Notes under the pieces: model-generated
What the model was told of the DNA's origin: nothing
What the model saw: only the letters and a program-made list of their open reading frames with translations
Databases searched by the model: none
Source: Haliotis asinina
Lineage: Eukaryota > Mollusca > Gastropoda > Lepetellida > Haliotidae
DNA: 64,000 bases
Direction of reading: 5' to 3'
Assembly (NCBI RefSeq): GCF_037392515.1
Contig: NC_090281.1
Coordinates: forward strand, 52,678,753 to 52,742,752
Part shown: positions 37,201 through 40,206 of the stretch, in pieces
Numbering within the stretch: position 1 is the first letter of the stretch
How the letters are laid out: every line of letters begins with the position of its first letter
Program-made: the position numbers and the translations under genes

Positions 37201-40200
37201 GACACATTATACAGACTCAGACTCGCATTAATACTGGGCACCAGGCAGGGACCAACAACAATCATGTCTTACACTTCTTTTAGTATGACAGGATTGAACC
37301 TTTGACCTTCTGCTCTCTGGGCTGACACTCTTACCAATACACCACAGGCAGTCATCATTGATGGGAAAAAATATGAACAATTATCATACATGAGTTACTG
37401 TGACACTCTTACCACTAAACCACAGGCAGTCATCATTGATGGGAAAAAATATGAACAATTATCATACATGAGTTACTGTGACAGTCTTACCACTAAACCA
37501 CAGGCAGTCATCATTGATGGGAAAAAATATTAACGATTATAATGCATGAGTGATGTGATACATATGGATTTCTTTTGGACTTTATAGAAGCATTTTAGCC
37601 CTGTTACTTCTCTGATGTTTATCGACAATCTACACACCATCACATCTGTATGATTTATATGAATGTTTGAGTGAGCAAGTGAGTTTAGTTTTACGCCGCA
37701 CTCAGCAATATTCCAGCTATATGGCAGCGGTCTGTAAATAATCAAGTCTGGACCAGACAATCCAGTGATCAACAACAAGAGCATCAATCCGTGCAGTGGG
37801 GAACCAATGACATGTGTCAACCAAGTCAGCGAGCCTGACCACCCGATTCCGTTAGTCGCCTCTTACAACAAGCATAGTCGCCTTTTATGGCAAGCATGGG
37901 TTGCTGAAGCCAGTGAAGGCCTATTCTACCCCAGGACCTTCACGGGTTGTATGAATGTTTGAAATATTTACCAGCCCACGATAACTTCTGATGCATTAAC
38001 CTTGCGATACAGCTCATACATATTTCTGGCATACTCAATGTCTATGGCCACCTGTAATGAAAAACAATTAATAAACTGTCATGACCATGAATTATGAATT
38101 TTGACAACACCGACTTGTGCAATGACATTTAGTCATTAACAAATAATTTCATCAAACACAACTGATTAATAATTTAAATAATAGTACATGAAACAAGGTC
38201 TTAAGAAAATCCTCCAAACCTTTCATAAGCATTTAGCAGTTATGTGAACACATGGTATTTTTAAGGAAAAGAATTTCTAGATTGCAACTGTTACTCTATA
38301 GGGATGCATCTTGCCCTTTCATCAGGCAAGCAAATAGGTTCTGGATAAACCTTCTAAAATCTACTGAGTAAAGTCATACACCATGAAACCGAGTTATAAA
38401 TTATTAAAACACACCTCATCATCTGATTCATTGTGTGGCACAGCAAAACAATTAGTCACTTCTACTGCACCTTTGTCATATGATCCTGAAACACAAGAGA
38501 TGCAAGTTTGACAACAGATGTACATAACAGATAACACAGACTAGTTTCAGCTAGTTGTTACCGATCATTTAATACAAGTGAGTTCAGTTTTATGTCACTT
38601 TCATAAATATTCCAACATTATCATCAGAAATTGGTTTCACACATTCCACTCGAAGAGCTGGGAATGGGAACCAAATCCATTATCAGTCATCAGAGATGAT
38701 TGCATGCTTTAAACCTGTAAGACTTAAAGTTCACCATCTTTCAATGCAAGATGTATAAAAAGCATCATGGCTACCTGTATATGCAAATGATCTTTTTGTT
38801 TTGTATTTAATGTAAACATGACTGATGGGAGCATAATTACTCATTGCTGATGCCTTTGTTGTGGGTTTTAGCGTACACAGAAATTTTAGCCACACCAAAC
38901 ACTTCACACAAAGTTTCAGATTCACAGCTTGTAGGTTAAAAGGTTTTATACAACAAGCAGAAATGACTGGAATCCAGCTTGTCACAGAGAAGAAGCTGGG
39001 CCACATTTCTGAAATTGTATCTGTGCCAACAACAACCACATCAAAAGGAACAGCACTAGAATTATTAACATCAAAATTGTCATAATCCATCCAGCGACTT
39101 GAGACATGCCAAAGAGTATATTCTCTCAGACTCAAAATAATCTAAAGACGATATTCCCTCAAAGCTGATCTGAGACTGAAGAATATACTGCAATAACAAA
39201 TGGCCAATTTTCTGAATAATCAGTTGTATGCAGCACATTTTTTATGTTGTTCACAGATACAGCATGACTGCATGTATGATTTGTAGCAATGTGTTTTAAT
39301 TTTCATCTACATTGTATCATATGACTTCACTGACTTTACATGCATAACAATAATAATATCAGAAATAACTTTTGATGGCTGGTTTGTTGGTTAATGGCAC
39401 ACTAAGTAATACTGCAGTTATATGGTGGCAATCTGTAAATCATCCAGGATGGACAAGACAATCTAGTGATCAACATCATGAATGAGCATTGATTAAAAGA
39501 GTGAGTGAGTGAGTTTACTGTATGGCGGTGGGCTGTAAATAATCAAGTCTGGACAAGACAATCCAGTGATCAACAACATGAGCATCAATCTGCGCAATAG
39601 GGAACCGATGCCATGTGTCAACCAAGTCAGCCTGACCACCAAATCCTGTTAGTCGCCTCTTACGACAAGCATAGTCGCCTTTTATGGTAAGCATGGGTTG
39701 CTGAAGGCCTATTCTATCCCGGGACTTTCACGGGTATCATCGAATAATTCAACTGGGAAACGATGACAATGTCAACTAAGTCAGCGAGTCTTGAGTTACT
39801 GGAGACCAGTTGTAACCAAATAAGAGCCATATGGTTCATCTAGTTAGACTGACATCAACAACATAATGCACTTCATTTGGATATCGGATACAAGATATCA
39901 CAAGTAATTAAGTAGTGAACACCTTACTGAGTAGTAATACTCATACAGAACTAGATATCTTTGAAATGACTTGAAAGAAGCCTATCACATCTGTAGTTTA
40001 GAAGTTGCCAGTAAACGAAAACAGCAACATACGAAGACACTTTGTCGCACATCGGAACATTTAAAGTTACTTTCATCATAACACTTCATATCCGTACCAA
40101 GCAGGGTGCCAATAACTCGTTTGGAGTCTTCATTTCTTCGTTCGTACGAATCAACAATGCTGAAAAGGACCACTGGATGAACCCGGCACACGAGGTGAGT

Positions 40201-40206
40201 CGCCAT
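19226..40206 (-). CDS. EIF3F: EIF3F, translation initiation factor 3 subunit f (eight coding exons)
   Basis: Minus-strand exons in order: 40098-40206, 38415-38485, 37972-38051, 36710-36847, 21759-21850, 20371-20507, 19999-20112, 19226-19309. Phases agree, junctions are GT-AG, and the total is 825 bases (274 residues plus TAA). Residues match eIF3f throughout: VDSYERRNE and VIGTLLG in exon 1, [15 protein letters not shown] in exon 2, [16 protein letters not shown] in exon 4, [16 protein letters not shown] in exon 5, and [20 protein letters not shown] at the C-terminus. The first half is an MPN fold; the metal-binding JAMM histidines are absent, as is usual for this subunit. In known systems it is part of the eIF3 scaffold on the 40S ribosome. 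The N-terminus lacks the long Ala/Pro extension of the mammalian protein. The intron between exons 4 and 5 holds a complete-looking Polinton; without it that intron would be about 425 bp. Confidence 0.95.
19463..19722 (+). repeat. Family B SINE-like repeat, full copy
   Basis: About 260 bp in the last EIF3F intron, running from GTGAAGGTTCCGGGGTAGAA to AAACTAAACTCACTCACTCA. It contains TTGTAAGAGGCGACTAACGG and GGTCCAGACTTGATTATTTA. It is one of the best-preserved copies. Confidence 0.85.
20838..20930 (-). repeat. Family A SINE, 3' half
   Basis: On the minus strand: GGGGTACAATGTGCAAAGCC, CATTTCTGGTGTCACCTGCC, then GTGGCATAAAGCCATACTCA. It lies in EIF3F intron 6. Confidence 0.65.
21411..21515 (-). 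repeat. Family A SINE, 5' half
   Basis: On the minus strand: GGGTGGAGGAGTAGCCTAGT, GGTTAAAGCATTAGCTTGTC, then AGCTTCAATTCCCCACATGG (B-box-like). It lies in EIF3F intron 6. Confidence 0.65.
21983..22307 (+). repeat. Polinton left terminal inverted repeat
   Basis: 325 bp matching the reverse complement of 36092-36416. Because the right repeat overlaps the integrase gene, this repeat carries a copy of the last 190 or so bases of integrase coding sequence (about 22118-22307, on the minus strand relative to the left end) without the rest of the gene. Confidence 0.95.
22034..22060. other. Perfect hairpin in left terminal repeat
   Basis: AAAGCCTCATTT, loop ACT, AAATGAGGCTTT: a 12-bp stem with a 3-base loop, about 50 bp from the element's end. 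The same hairpin is present at 36339-36365. It could mark replication, packaging or transcription ends; its role is unknown. Confidence 0.85.
22337..22954 (-). CDS. Polinton predicted membrane protein, 205 residues
   Basis: First gene inside the left repeat, transcribed leftward and last in a four-gene minus-strand block. Residues about 58-103 are strongly hydrophobic and glycine/alanine rich ([20 protein letters not shown], then more of the same), which fits a hairpin of two membrane segments. The flanks are charged and probably helical, with a lysine-rich C-terminal third. No named domain is recognised. It starts one base from the end of the 231-residue gene, so the two are probably expressed together. 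A virion membrane or membrane-active minor protein is a guess from context only. Confidence 0.8.
   Translation of the reverse strand: MGLYPVVEEVAKTLETVDGFRLRQLCDVKRQLEQDRDTRKALCKKYNRAFNIVDGADTTLMATSMGLGAAGVGLLTTIVAAPIVLGIEITAGVTGLVGLALKLVSRRLNRKVLKHDEIRVLAEAKLNTVSERISTALSDSKISEEEFSSILSELKKYNGMKQDIRSKSRKSAISEDEKKKYIAQGIQKAQQAFIMNTKEIVGGSR
22956..23651 (-). CDS. Polinton LGDT-motif protein 2, 231 residues
   Basis: The N-terminal motif [16 protein letters not shown] is followed by [13 protein letters not shown]. The same arrangement opens the neighbouring 303-residue protein ([12 protein letters not shown], then [11 protein letters not shown]). The two also share a middle segment ([11 protein letters not shown] against [11 protein letters not shown]) and a similar C-terminal end ([11 protein letters not shown] against [11 protein letters not shown]). 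They are therefore tandem paralogues of unequal length. Short repeats of the type LxDLGDV-x-DG-x-LxY occur in tail-fibre and collar proteins of phages, so an exposed or receptor-contacting role is conceivable, but this is inference. An AT-rich 10-bp spacer precedes the start. Confidence 0.85.
   Translation of the reverse strand: MTSHHPNTTLNDLGDTEGFDQPGEEDELYVLHFKDNVYRLVLLSDLKEPKWLINLTLASPYITIDTYTKYVTKIRNNGIWTGDFVPDRAFIATSETEKNRLMPGEDNKLAFINYNPNVGLSIAAPYTLIIEVFLQVLDNENTSKVHQILPGVSIHWFDEHLDQYCRIVIQQDTYGGPINRLINLSGVFITTEKFISLSPIALNTSIQLVDFKYIEELLTETQLKYLSKYIL
23662..24573 (-). CDS. Polinton LGDT-motif protein 1, 303 residues
   Basis: Longer paralogue of the 231-residue protein just downstream, sharing the [14 protein letters not shown] start, a [13 protein letters not shown] middle and an ELLSENQLE end. 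The extra length lies between the first motif and the middle segment (a Thr/Asp/Val-rich beta-like stretch, residues about 45-125). No catalytic motif or membrane segment is visible and the composition is beta-strand rich. Its start overlaps the end of the penton gene by 4 bases, indicating tight coupling with a structural gene. Function unknown; a surface or fibre-like structural role is inferred from position and the repeated motif. Confidence 0.85.
   Translation of the reverse strand: MTSAQGPGVKKCVNIGISDLGDTRGFDAPGVDGKSYALQLKNNIYKRVEIPSGGTLSDMIDTTRATVNTKYSLVNTGDNSWVIYPSFGGKLFDLDDVESTTVVKNKPYMLVFTEDDKWVLLPDNKWFLNIRLVSPYVFTDNKDNHLNKVVNNGTLLVAYVPTQRRSIVVSPVNTIAAHMLSSKPAIQNVKLQLVSEFEGVVKILESLPANSTLFIKVYLGEPSVNDVEIVKGIKLGWVKRHQFQVCNVYVRVGVDSKTSLQGVNVIVENKISLINIFLPDNIHFMGMKLTPELLSENQLEIIS
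24570..25223 (-). CDS. Polinton minor capsid (penton) protein, 217 residues
   Basis: Matches the single-jelly-roll penton protein of Polintons: a [20 protein letters not shown] stretch, then [43 protein letters not shown] and [11 protein letters not shown], closing with [20 protein letters not shown]. In the capsid model for this family it occupies the five-fold vertices alongside the double-jelly-roll major protein. Length is normal for the family. It is the first gene of the leftward block and diverges from the 446-residue gene across a 34-bp AT-rich spacer. Confidence 0.9.
   Translation of the reverse strand: MYITLPGITSGEAVQLTHAIDNTSGQLEVALCDITYLPQWTNINISNNKLFVSGTRSQITDGYYSVCSLNDEVFKPLGAELKMNDSNGTVVLINNRRTSLRLGRPLARILGMSPDEIKPTTTVTGTKLPDLVPYRELYIHLGQVSTTYNIQGGHPSTILRAVPVKTEKFNDGRTESFSPRQYKRLTQGNIPELTISVLDINHNPVNIGYLSLTLHVT
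25224..25257. promoter_or_regulatory. AT-rich divergent promoter candidate
   Basis: A 34-bp spacer made almost only of A and T (CATATATATTTATTATATAA core) between the divergent starts of the penton gene and the 446-residue gene. Similar spacers precede other genes of the element. Confidence 0.5.
25258..26598 (+). CDS. Polinton protein with C-terminal membrane anchor, 446 residues
   Basis: Start chosen at 25258 ([12 protein letters not shown]) because the earlier in-frame ATG at 25216 overlaps the penton gene and would translate the AT-rich spacer. Large, mostly soluble protein with Trp/Asn-rich N-terminal part ([20 protein letters not shown]), a basic middle and an Arg/Tyr region ([20 protein letters not shown]). 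The last 20 or so residues ([16 protein letters not shown]) form one membrane segment. Just before it lies a VGVPP stretch encoded by a GGGGGTACCCCCC palindrome. No named domain recognised. Its 3' end overlaps the convergent 387-residue gene by 23 bp. Confidence 0.85.
   Translation: MYSPGVFYPKLDVDFSPMKIVVAPELYFNAQLLDVFDKYKLSVTNIKAVHAWFNNPMQFWQNQLNFAVWCATTGCGVTLTDTRRGPLSQSVFKFHVYYQVRRILKEISAPLPQDKAWDATNNPYDRRVYEHICNEFEINPKTDWRLPGPNHGLGIPYSDGLSVKAFKKDLLTNFMKRKMFSPENFFRELDEIVPKPTKYGPKPVKDASDDLLKRGILRQDFALSSNEWRDDRMDFKGGVAFTIQKVEQSTADGWKMFMLDTSKGFTRAGVVRLNDSIRTYVWALLGAQSMTRSNIIGKGTAFDAQKQFVANVEDAINSPVDLPRAINRYQNVLEYARSKVNYVFGVGLYMAPSDMQLRVKKVVGYNNKIVIATKDQKLGINPDINTTYIPHTQPREKGIVVSPPESKVHVGVPPTHSHIQAQQHIDSKTALVVGGVTLGLIWLKIS
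26576..27739 (-). CDS. Polinton coiled-coil membrane protein, 387 residues
   Basis: Acidic N-terminus ([12 protein letters not shown]), then a charged helical region. A long coiled coil (residues about 185-270, with heptad-like [15 protein letters not shown]) is followed by a membrane segment ([20 protein letters not shown]) and a Gly/Pro/Thr linker. An amphipathic helix ([20 protein letters not shown]) and a C-terminal hydrophobic segment end the protein. The amphipathic and hydrophobic end recalls membrane-active minor capsid proteins, an inference from layout rather than homology. It diverges from the major capsid gene across a 32-bp AT-rich spacer. Confidence 0.85.
   Translation of the reverse strand: MDEDIPMDEMPGASAQAYDEQETSFTSSPLNQELLETTVDDYFESLRRDKNYVEPQGRYHKDFFIDTKGVLRLKSDPGVDLFNKSNKKPLALSTLASRYGVEFIRKNLNMYDYGGAIPKAVKEDLQATRSHLTTRDEMTPERATEASDSIEKLLSTYWDKPLPGFDFPVRELYGLDEAVKRVRGELVNNMGKLNEIDEHIAREKTKLNETENDDMKRRINERLRDLEDERRTRLESASSNREQLRSQISRIRETIDRILNEDTTLANRIRILFREQGITIASILTALGFIISTLVVSLTGGTPVGPAGGGTPSGGGGVKDWIKKLGEGLAKLAGKAAEALPGILGSIVSWLLSALSKTAMWLSQNLWAAIVAVAGLVYVAAKKSLTK
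27740..27771. promoter_or_regulatory. AT-rich divergent promoter candidate
   Basis: A 32-bp spacer (TTAAAAATATATTTCATTTA core) between the divergent starts of the coiled-coil membrane protein and the major capsid gene. It shares ATATATTT with the spacer at 25224. Confidence 0.5.
27772..29028 (+). CDS. Polinton major capsid protein (double jelly-roll), 418 residues
   Basis: Recognised as the Polinton major capsid protein. It has an N-terminal basic start ([17 protein letters not shown]), strand-rich segments such as [15 protein letters not shown] and [20 protein letters not shown], then [20 protein letters not shown] and a C-terminal half with [17 protein letters not shown] and [20 protein letters not shown]. 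Conserved family features include PFxR and the LHGSG-type loop. The predicted fold is two upright jelly-rolls forming trimeric capsomers, as in adenovirus hexon relatives. Its 3' end overlaps the ATPase start by 29 bases, so capsid and packaging genes are adjacent as in many elements of the family. Confidence 0.92.
   Translation: MYGRKLDPFRKLREPLGARAVRQSVTITNNPSKIDQNQTLLVRFPNLGENDLIVPGTVRLAFNITLTSDNDKRELVRNVGRAIIKKTTVKISGNEVLSIDDSDVFHCYKDLWKSERERVNDVYQGISKSTRARIGYVFTTDQQDKLSDGEKAIALAYGNRFCVPLDFELLTGHAPFYQAALGDRLEYELTFNDYSKVVRTPNGDEASYAIDNISLEFDMVTSPELARQVRSQYSGKMAILYDRVLRHRSVVRDKSDTVWNINLNVPARSMKGILVVPVEDYDPFRRDSEKFFNPEIEKVEVTIEGVPNQLFSHGMRPHQQWDEIKKLPVGDYITKDLDLGSVQIGEYLTTKYALWLDMRSTDDDKLHGSGRRIDNGSEGITIQITKKAQTAGKLKLYLYVIMDAQLNINNGRFVQAIY
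29000..29674 (+). CDS. ATP: Polinton packaging ATPase (A32/FtsK-HerA type), 224 residues
   Basis: Walker A motif GQTGCGKT at residues 41-48, Walker B MLFILDDC ending at about 122, and a sensor-like region [20 protein letters not shown]. This is the compact arrangement of the A32-like genome-packaging ATPases of Polintons, virophages and giant viruses. The first 35 residues are Pro/Asn/Thr-rich and encoded by a C-rich run with a GGGGGGTACCCCCCC palindrome, so the true domain starts near residue 30. Read directly after the major capsid gene. It would power loading of DNA into a capsid in the family's proposed virus phase. Confidence 0.92.
   Translation: MGDSCKPSTDGGYPPTPPNNKQDPHTPLGLPTDPHCAIICGQTGCGKTVFVLDMLEGYYKDVFDNIVIMCPTLGMNKTYARPWVMTDPDVHKIDPGTRLQDWLKALHEKFKGEPMLFILDDCSANREITKKRDMLSYLAFSGRHANHSVWVLTQKFNSVLKDLREQTRWVALFHCKDRDSFEECLRENDVMSKLERERVKKQLAETKHAKLVLKTDQPVAYIVC
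29664..29730 (+). repeat. Short tandem AAGCTAAGCA repeat
   Basis: About six imperfect copies of a 10-11-bp unit, consensus AAAGCTAAGC, filling the gap after the ATPase stop. Confidence 0.85.
29838..30422 (+). CDS. Polinton conserved protein of unknown role, 194 residues
   Basis: Start taken at 29838 ([14 protein letters not shown]), which follows an AT-rich TTATATTATAAG stretch like the other leaders in this element. An in-frame ATG at 29730 would add 36 hydrophobic residues ([20 protein letters not shown]), giving a membrane-anchored form; both remain possible. The middle is helical and charged ([20 protein letters not shown]), with a short hydrophobic patch ([15 protein letters not shown]). 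The tail is Gly/Asp/Ser-Pro rich and low complexity. Its last 134 bases are shared with the next gene in another frame. Confidence 0.75.
   Translation: MECEELLEQLSPAGPTDDKREKLVALAVGGKAKHYFGDYTPDKIHKMSAEEIDKLYARYESRLGAEMTKTIGSAMTQIYTGIVSHFLPIPPERRLYLWEDLEKDPFIEHAVSSISCGLYHKYGMLLAPVTAAIITAKHCQFERKNNNNSIDVRGDGTSESRGDGGDPSGGDPSGGTPHTPNSGDHFNSNQTEES
30289..30621 (+). CDS. Polinton small membrane protein overlapping its neighbour, 110 residues
   Basis: Pro/Val/Thr-Glu rich N-terminal half ([19 protein letters not shown]), a basic patch ([18 protein letters not shown]), one membrane segment ([17 protein letters not shown]) and a Val/Thr/Pro-rich tail. The first 134 bases overlap the end of the preceding gene in a different frame; both frames read low-complexity Pro/Gly-rich peptide there. 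The layout (charged segment, membrane helix, short tail) fits a small virion membrane protein. Function unknown. Confidence 0.7.
   Translation: MSEVTEPVSPEVTVETPVEETPVVVPPTPQTVETTSTVTRQKNPKRVAAGKKRWCNQHKVTNPTRLLLAVGVTAALAISWLYTREGREVVPEVVTPTVGGTPTVDPHIML
30622..30648 (+). promoter_or_regulatory. AT-rich leader candidate
   Basis: A 27-bp AT-rich spacer (TTTAAAATATTTTATATCAT) directly before the 75-residue gene, like the leaders at 25224 and 27740. Confidence 0.4.
30649..30876 (+). CDS. Polinton small hydrophobic protein, 75 residues
   Basis: Short protein with a weakly hydrophobic N-terminal half ([20 protein letters not shown]) and a Met-rich segment ([19 protein letters not shown]). Accepted as a gene because it fills the space between neighbours on the same strand, has its own AT-rich leader, and is followed after 8 bases by the next start. 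No domain recognised. Confidence 0.65.
   Translation: MSEGKTFVNDAYHATVVASLAVGYARLTKMVLKQPTIKLDFNLQDMGMLIMNLGMAMATKDILVKQGIIPDNIMK
30885..31310 (+). CDS. Polinton coiled-coil protein with two terminal membrane segments, 141 residues
   Basis: A hydrophobic N-terminus ([17 protein letters not shown]) is followed by a long charged coiled coil (about residues 28-85, [20 protein letters not shown] and onward). A Tyr/Thr/Pro linker and a C-terminal hydrophobic segment ([19 protein letters not shown]) complete it. The two ends could both insert in a membrane, with the coil outside. No named family; small structural or membrane-shaping role inferred from shape only. Confidence 0.75.
   Translation: MATIAMMVGGALVNALAFSGSNFLFSKLRDDHAAEIQEERKRHDLATEKLQRAQDEYVKKRLQRIDFINEQLKRENHAIKTFYDVDEAMKEYYLLTGKQLEPLNKPTLTQYYTPSKGQMNRELGFIVLGIAATALVAKQLN
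31330..31590 (+). CDS. Polinton small Cys/His-rich zinc-binding protein, 86 residues
   Basis: Cysteines at 8, 19, 23, 29, 30, 40, 43, 52 and 54, with histidines at 32 and 57, pair into at least two zinc sites ([14 protein letters not shown], and [18 protein letters not shown]). The C-terminus is basic ([16 protein letters not shown]). The pattern suggests a nucleic-acid or protein-binding zinc ribbon. It sits directly before the polymerase after a TATATAAG leader, so a role in replication or transcription of the element is plausible but unproven. Confidence 0.75.
   Translation: MRPAPYRCEYILMGKTEACGRKCRNQGFCCFHMGSPNYTCSVCGIGVKGHYCLCKAHGANVVRHQLIYENKKGYIKERRRLLKIAT
31649..35332 (+). CDS. POLB: Polinton protein-primed DNA polymerase B, 1227 residues
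   Basis: Three SAP/Rho-N-like repeats open the protein ([60 protein letters not shown]; residues 1-105). The exonuclease motifs are present: ExoI YADFEA (D437, E439), ExoII NLRGYD (N576, D581) and ExoIII YLRTD (Y716, D720). A zinc/HNH-type insert (C527xxC530, then DHCH near 543-546) lies between ExoI and ExoII. Polymerase motifs follow: A with D816 in LDANNLYG, B with NNSVFGK (973-979), and C YTDTDS (D1072, D1074). All expected catalytic residues are present. The family replicates from a terminal protein and copies the element's ends. It overlaps the integrase start by 20 bases. Confidence 0.97.
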   Translation: MSTVRELKRVAKQRGVIGYSRMRKPALLRLLGLEVPPTVKQLKAQAKQLGHTGYSHLGRAGLTALLSHAPVPTVKQLKTEAHDLGLGGYSRMRKPQLVELLRQNRAVDLQFVRTERAVGNYLRGWRMHVDRNIDITDIKPLIADKVNQELNNLGSIKFQITVKMSLDKEGTTGVTEYVQPYFRGQQEVATHTETIDASIDNSFQQIREYLERYTHMGSGWAVDKIDNVYLDIANYVPFRGGSYLALPPYYKNKQAIVNVKNRGNDCLRLAIRSALFPAATNPNRPSNYPQDDGLNWDGIDEPTPISQITKVEKQNNLAINVFGHEGNTTIVHRVSPVKDRQVINLFMIKRGETYHYTWIKNLSRLLHDQSKHVGEKHFCVRCLHGFSRADLLESHREDCQGVGQTAIRVDMPKEGENILKFSNHKNQMSVPYIIYADFEALVVGESSPSGSFTHKTQEHIACGFGYIVVRCDGETKAPVVYRGPDAAERFLKCLQEEEKIIRNALYKIAPMRMTRADRLAHASSTKCHVCDSPLNGDSVRDHCHITGKYRGAAHNACNLKLKINPKTINIPVVFHNLRGYDSHLIMQAIAKIDGNITCIPNNMERYISFSLNGLRFIDSFQFLLSSLDSLVKANNTFPITDRYTDAETRPLLMRKGVYPYEYMDSWVKFTETRLPPIDCFYSKLNEAPVSRDDYSHAINVWNKLGCKNLGDYHDLYLRTDVLLLADVFETFRRTCFKQYKLDPAWYYTSPGLSWDALLKKTGVNLELLTDYDMHLFIEKGLRGGISMASKRYAKANNQYVKGYDPNKPTNHILYLDANNLYGWAMSQYLPTGGFEWVPHVDVMSIAPDSNKGYILEVDLEYPKALHTSHNSYPLAPERMRVNPDWMSEYQHNLSGGRVTDVEKLVPNLMNKTKYIVHYCNLQLYLSLGMRLAKIHRVLMFDQSPWMEPYIRMNTDLRKKATSDFEKNLYKLMNNSVFGKTMENLRKRVTVKLVRSSEEDKLRKLIASPAFNRSKIFTDDLAALHMKKSHIKFNRPVYVGMSILDLSKHLMYDFYYNELKKQYGDRCEVLYTDTDSLLMEIRTEDVYEDMKKHIDLYDTSDYPKTHTLHSTVNKKVLGKMKDECAGTPIAEYIGLRPKMYSILKADNSEIRKAKGVKKYVVKQHIKHARFKESLFKTRTFRHKMNTLRSDGHKIYGLTINKTSLSPMDTKRWIAIDGINTYAYGHEKI
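35313..36281 (+). CDS. INT: Polinton retroviral-type integrase, 322 residues
   Basis: Integrase core with the acidic triad D74 (HQADLLFL), D133 (QVDPGREF) and E168 (QAIVERFNR), preceded by a short N-terminal region ([20 protein letters not shown]) and followed by a basic C-terminal domain. No HHCC zinc finger is evident at the N-terminus. A second ATG two codons later (35319) is an equal candidate start. The last 190 bases of the gene lie inside the right terminal repeat, so the left repeat bears a partial copy. The enzyme would insert the linear element into host DNA. Confidence 0.95.
   Translation: MDMKKFESIYYSPRGYWKGASAVDKLAKLARVPPEEAKAWLEKQALWQIYLPAPRYVPRRRFGINIPNSIHQADLLFLPHDKRYKYALTVVDVASRYKEAEPLTTKDSAQVARGFERIYKRSPLTWPTELQVDPGREFMGAVSQLLAKHDTKVRRGTAGAHRSQAIVERFNRTLAERLFGYQYAREMTTPGKRSTEWVTRLPKVVSAINHEVTRLTGKKPADAIKLKSIVAESAAPLRGKEKQIPDRALVRYLYQPGEHEGDSRKRATDPIWSVKTYNIDKVDMKADEPNLYYLRDGPGRGFVREELLIVPYGTVLPPAKSR
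36092..36416 (-). repeat. Polinton right terminal inverted repeat
   Basis: 325 bp, reverse complement of 21983-22307 with about 3 differences. It includes the integrase C-terminus and the 12-bp hairpin. Confidence 0.95.
36339..36365. other. Perfect hairpin in right terminal repeat
   Basis: AAAGCCTCATTT, loop AGT, AAATGAGGCTTT, mirror copy of the hairpin at 22034. It lies 58 bases past the integrase stop codon and could also act in transcript 3' end formation. Confidence 0.85.
37150..37350 (-). repeat. tRNA-like SINE of a third kind
   Basis: On the minus strand: GTGGTGTATTGGTAAGAG (A-box-like) and AGGTTCAATCCT (B box), then a body with CTGCCTGGTGCCCAGTATTA and GGGTATTCATGCTTAACTGT. It does not share the CTCA tail of families A and B. 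It lies in EIF3F intron 3. Confidence 0.55.
37324..37557 (-). repeat. 78-bp tandem repeat, three copies
   Basis: Three tandem copies of a 78-bp unit beginning GACACTCTTACCA and including CAGGCAGTCATCATTGATGG. The first copy starts inside the head of the neighbouring tRNA-like SINE, so the array is a local amplification of that insertion's edge. Confidence 0.85.
37670..37948 (-). repeat. Family B SINE-like repeat, full copy
   Basis: On the minus strand it runs from ACCCGTGAAGGTCCTGGGGT to ACGTAAAACTAAACTCACTT-like sequence. On plus it reads TTTAGTTTTACGCCGCACTC at the start and CCAGGACCTTCACGGGT at the end. It lies in EIF3F intron 3. Confidence 0.85.
38577..38712 (-). repeat. Family A SINE, old copy
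   Basis: On plus: GTGAGTTCAGTTTTATGTCA, AAATATTCCAACATTATCAT and AGAAATTGGTTTCACACATT, the reverse of the family A tail and body, with a diverged head. Confidence 0.6.
39385..39737 (-). repeat. Two adjacent family B SINE-like copies
   Basis: A decayed copy at 39385-39492 is followed by a better one at 39503-39737 (GGACAAGACAATCCAGTGAT, AGTCGCCTCTTACGACAAGC, ending CGGGACTTTCACGGG). Both lie in EIF3F intron 1. Confidence 0.75.

Noticed and set aside
39985-40097. Extension of EIF3F exon 1 reading into the following sequence
   Set aside because: A GTACGG donor at 40097 joins in phase to 38485 and restores the conserved protein; the extension has no similarity.
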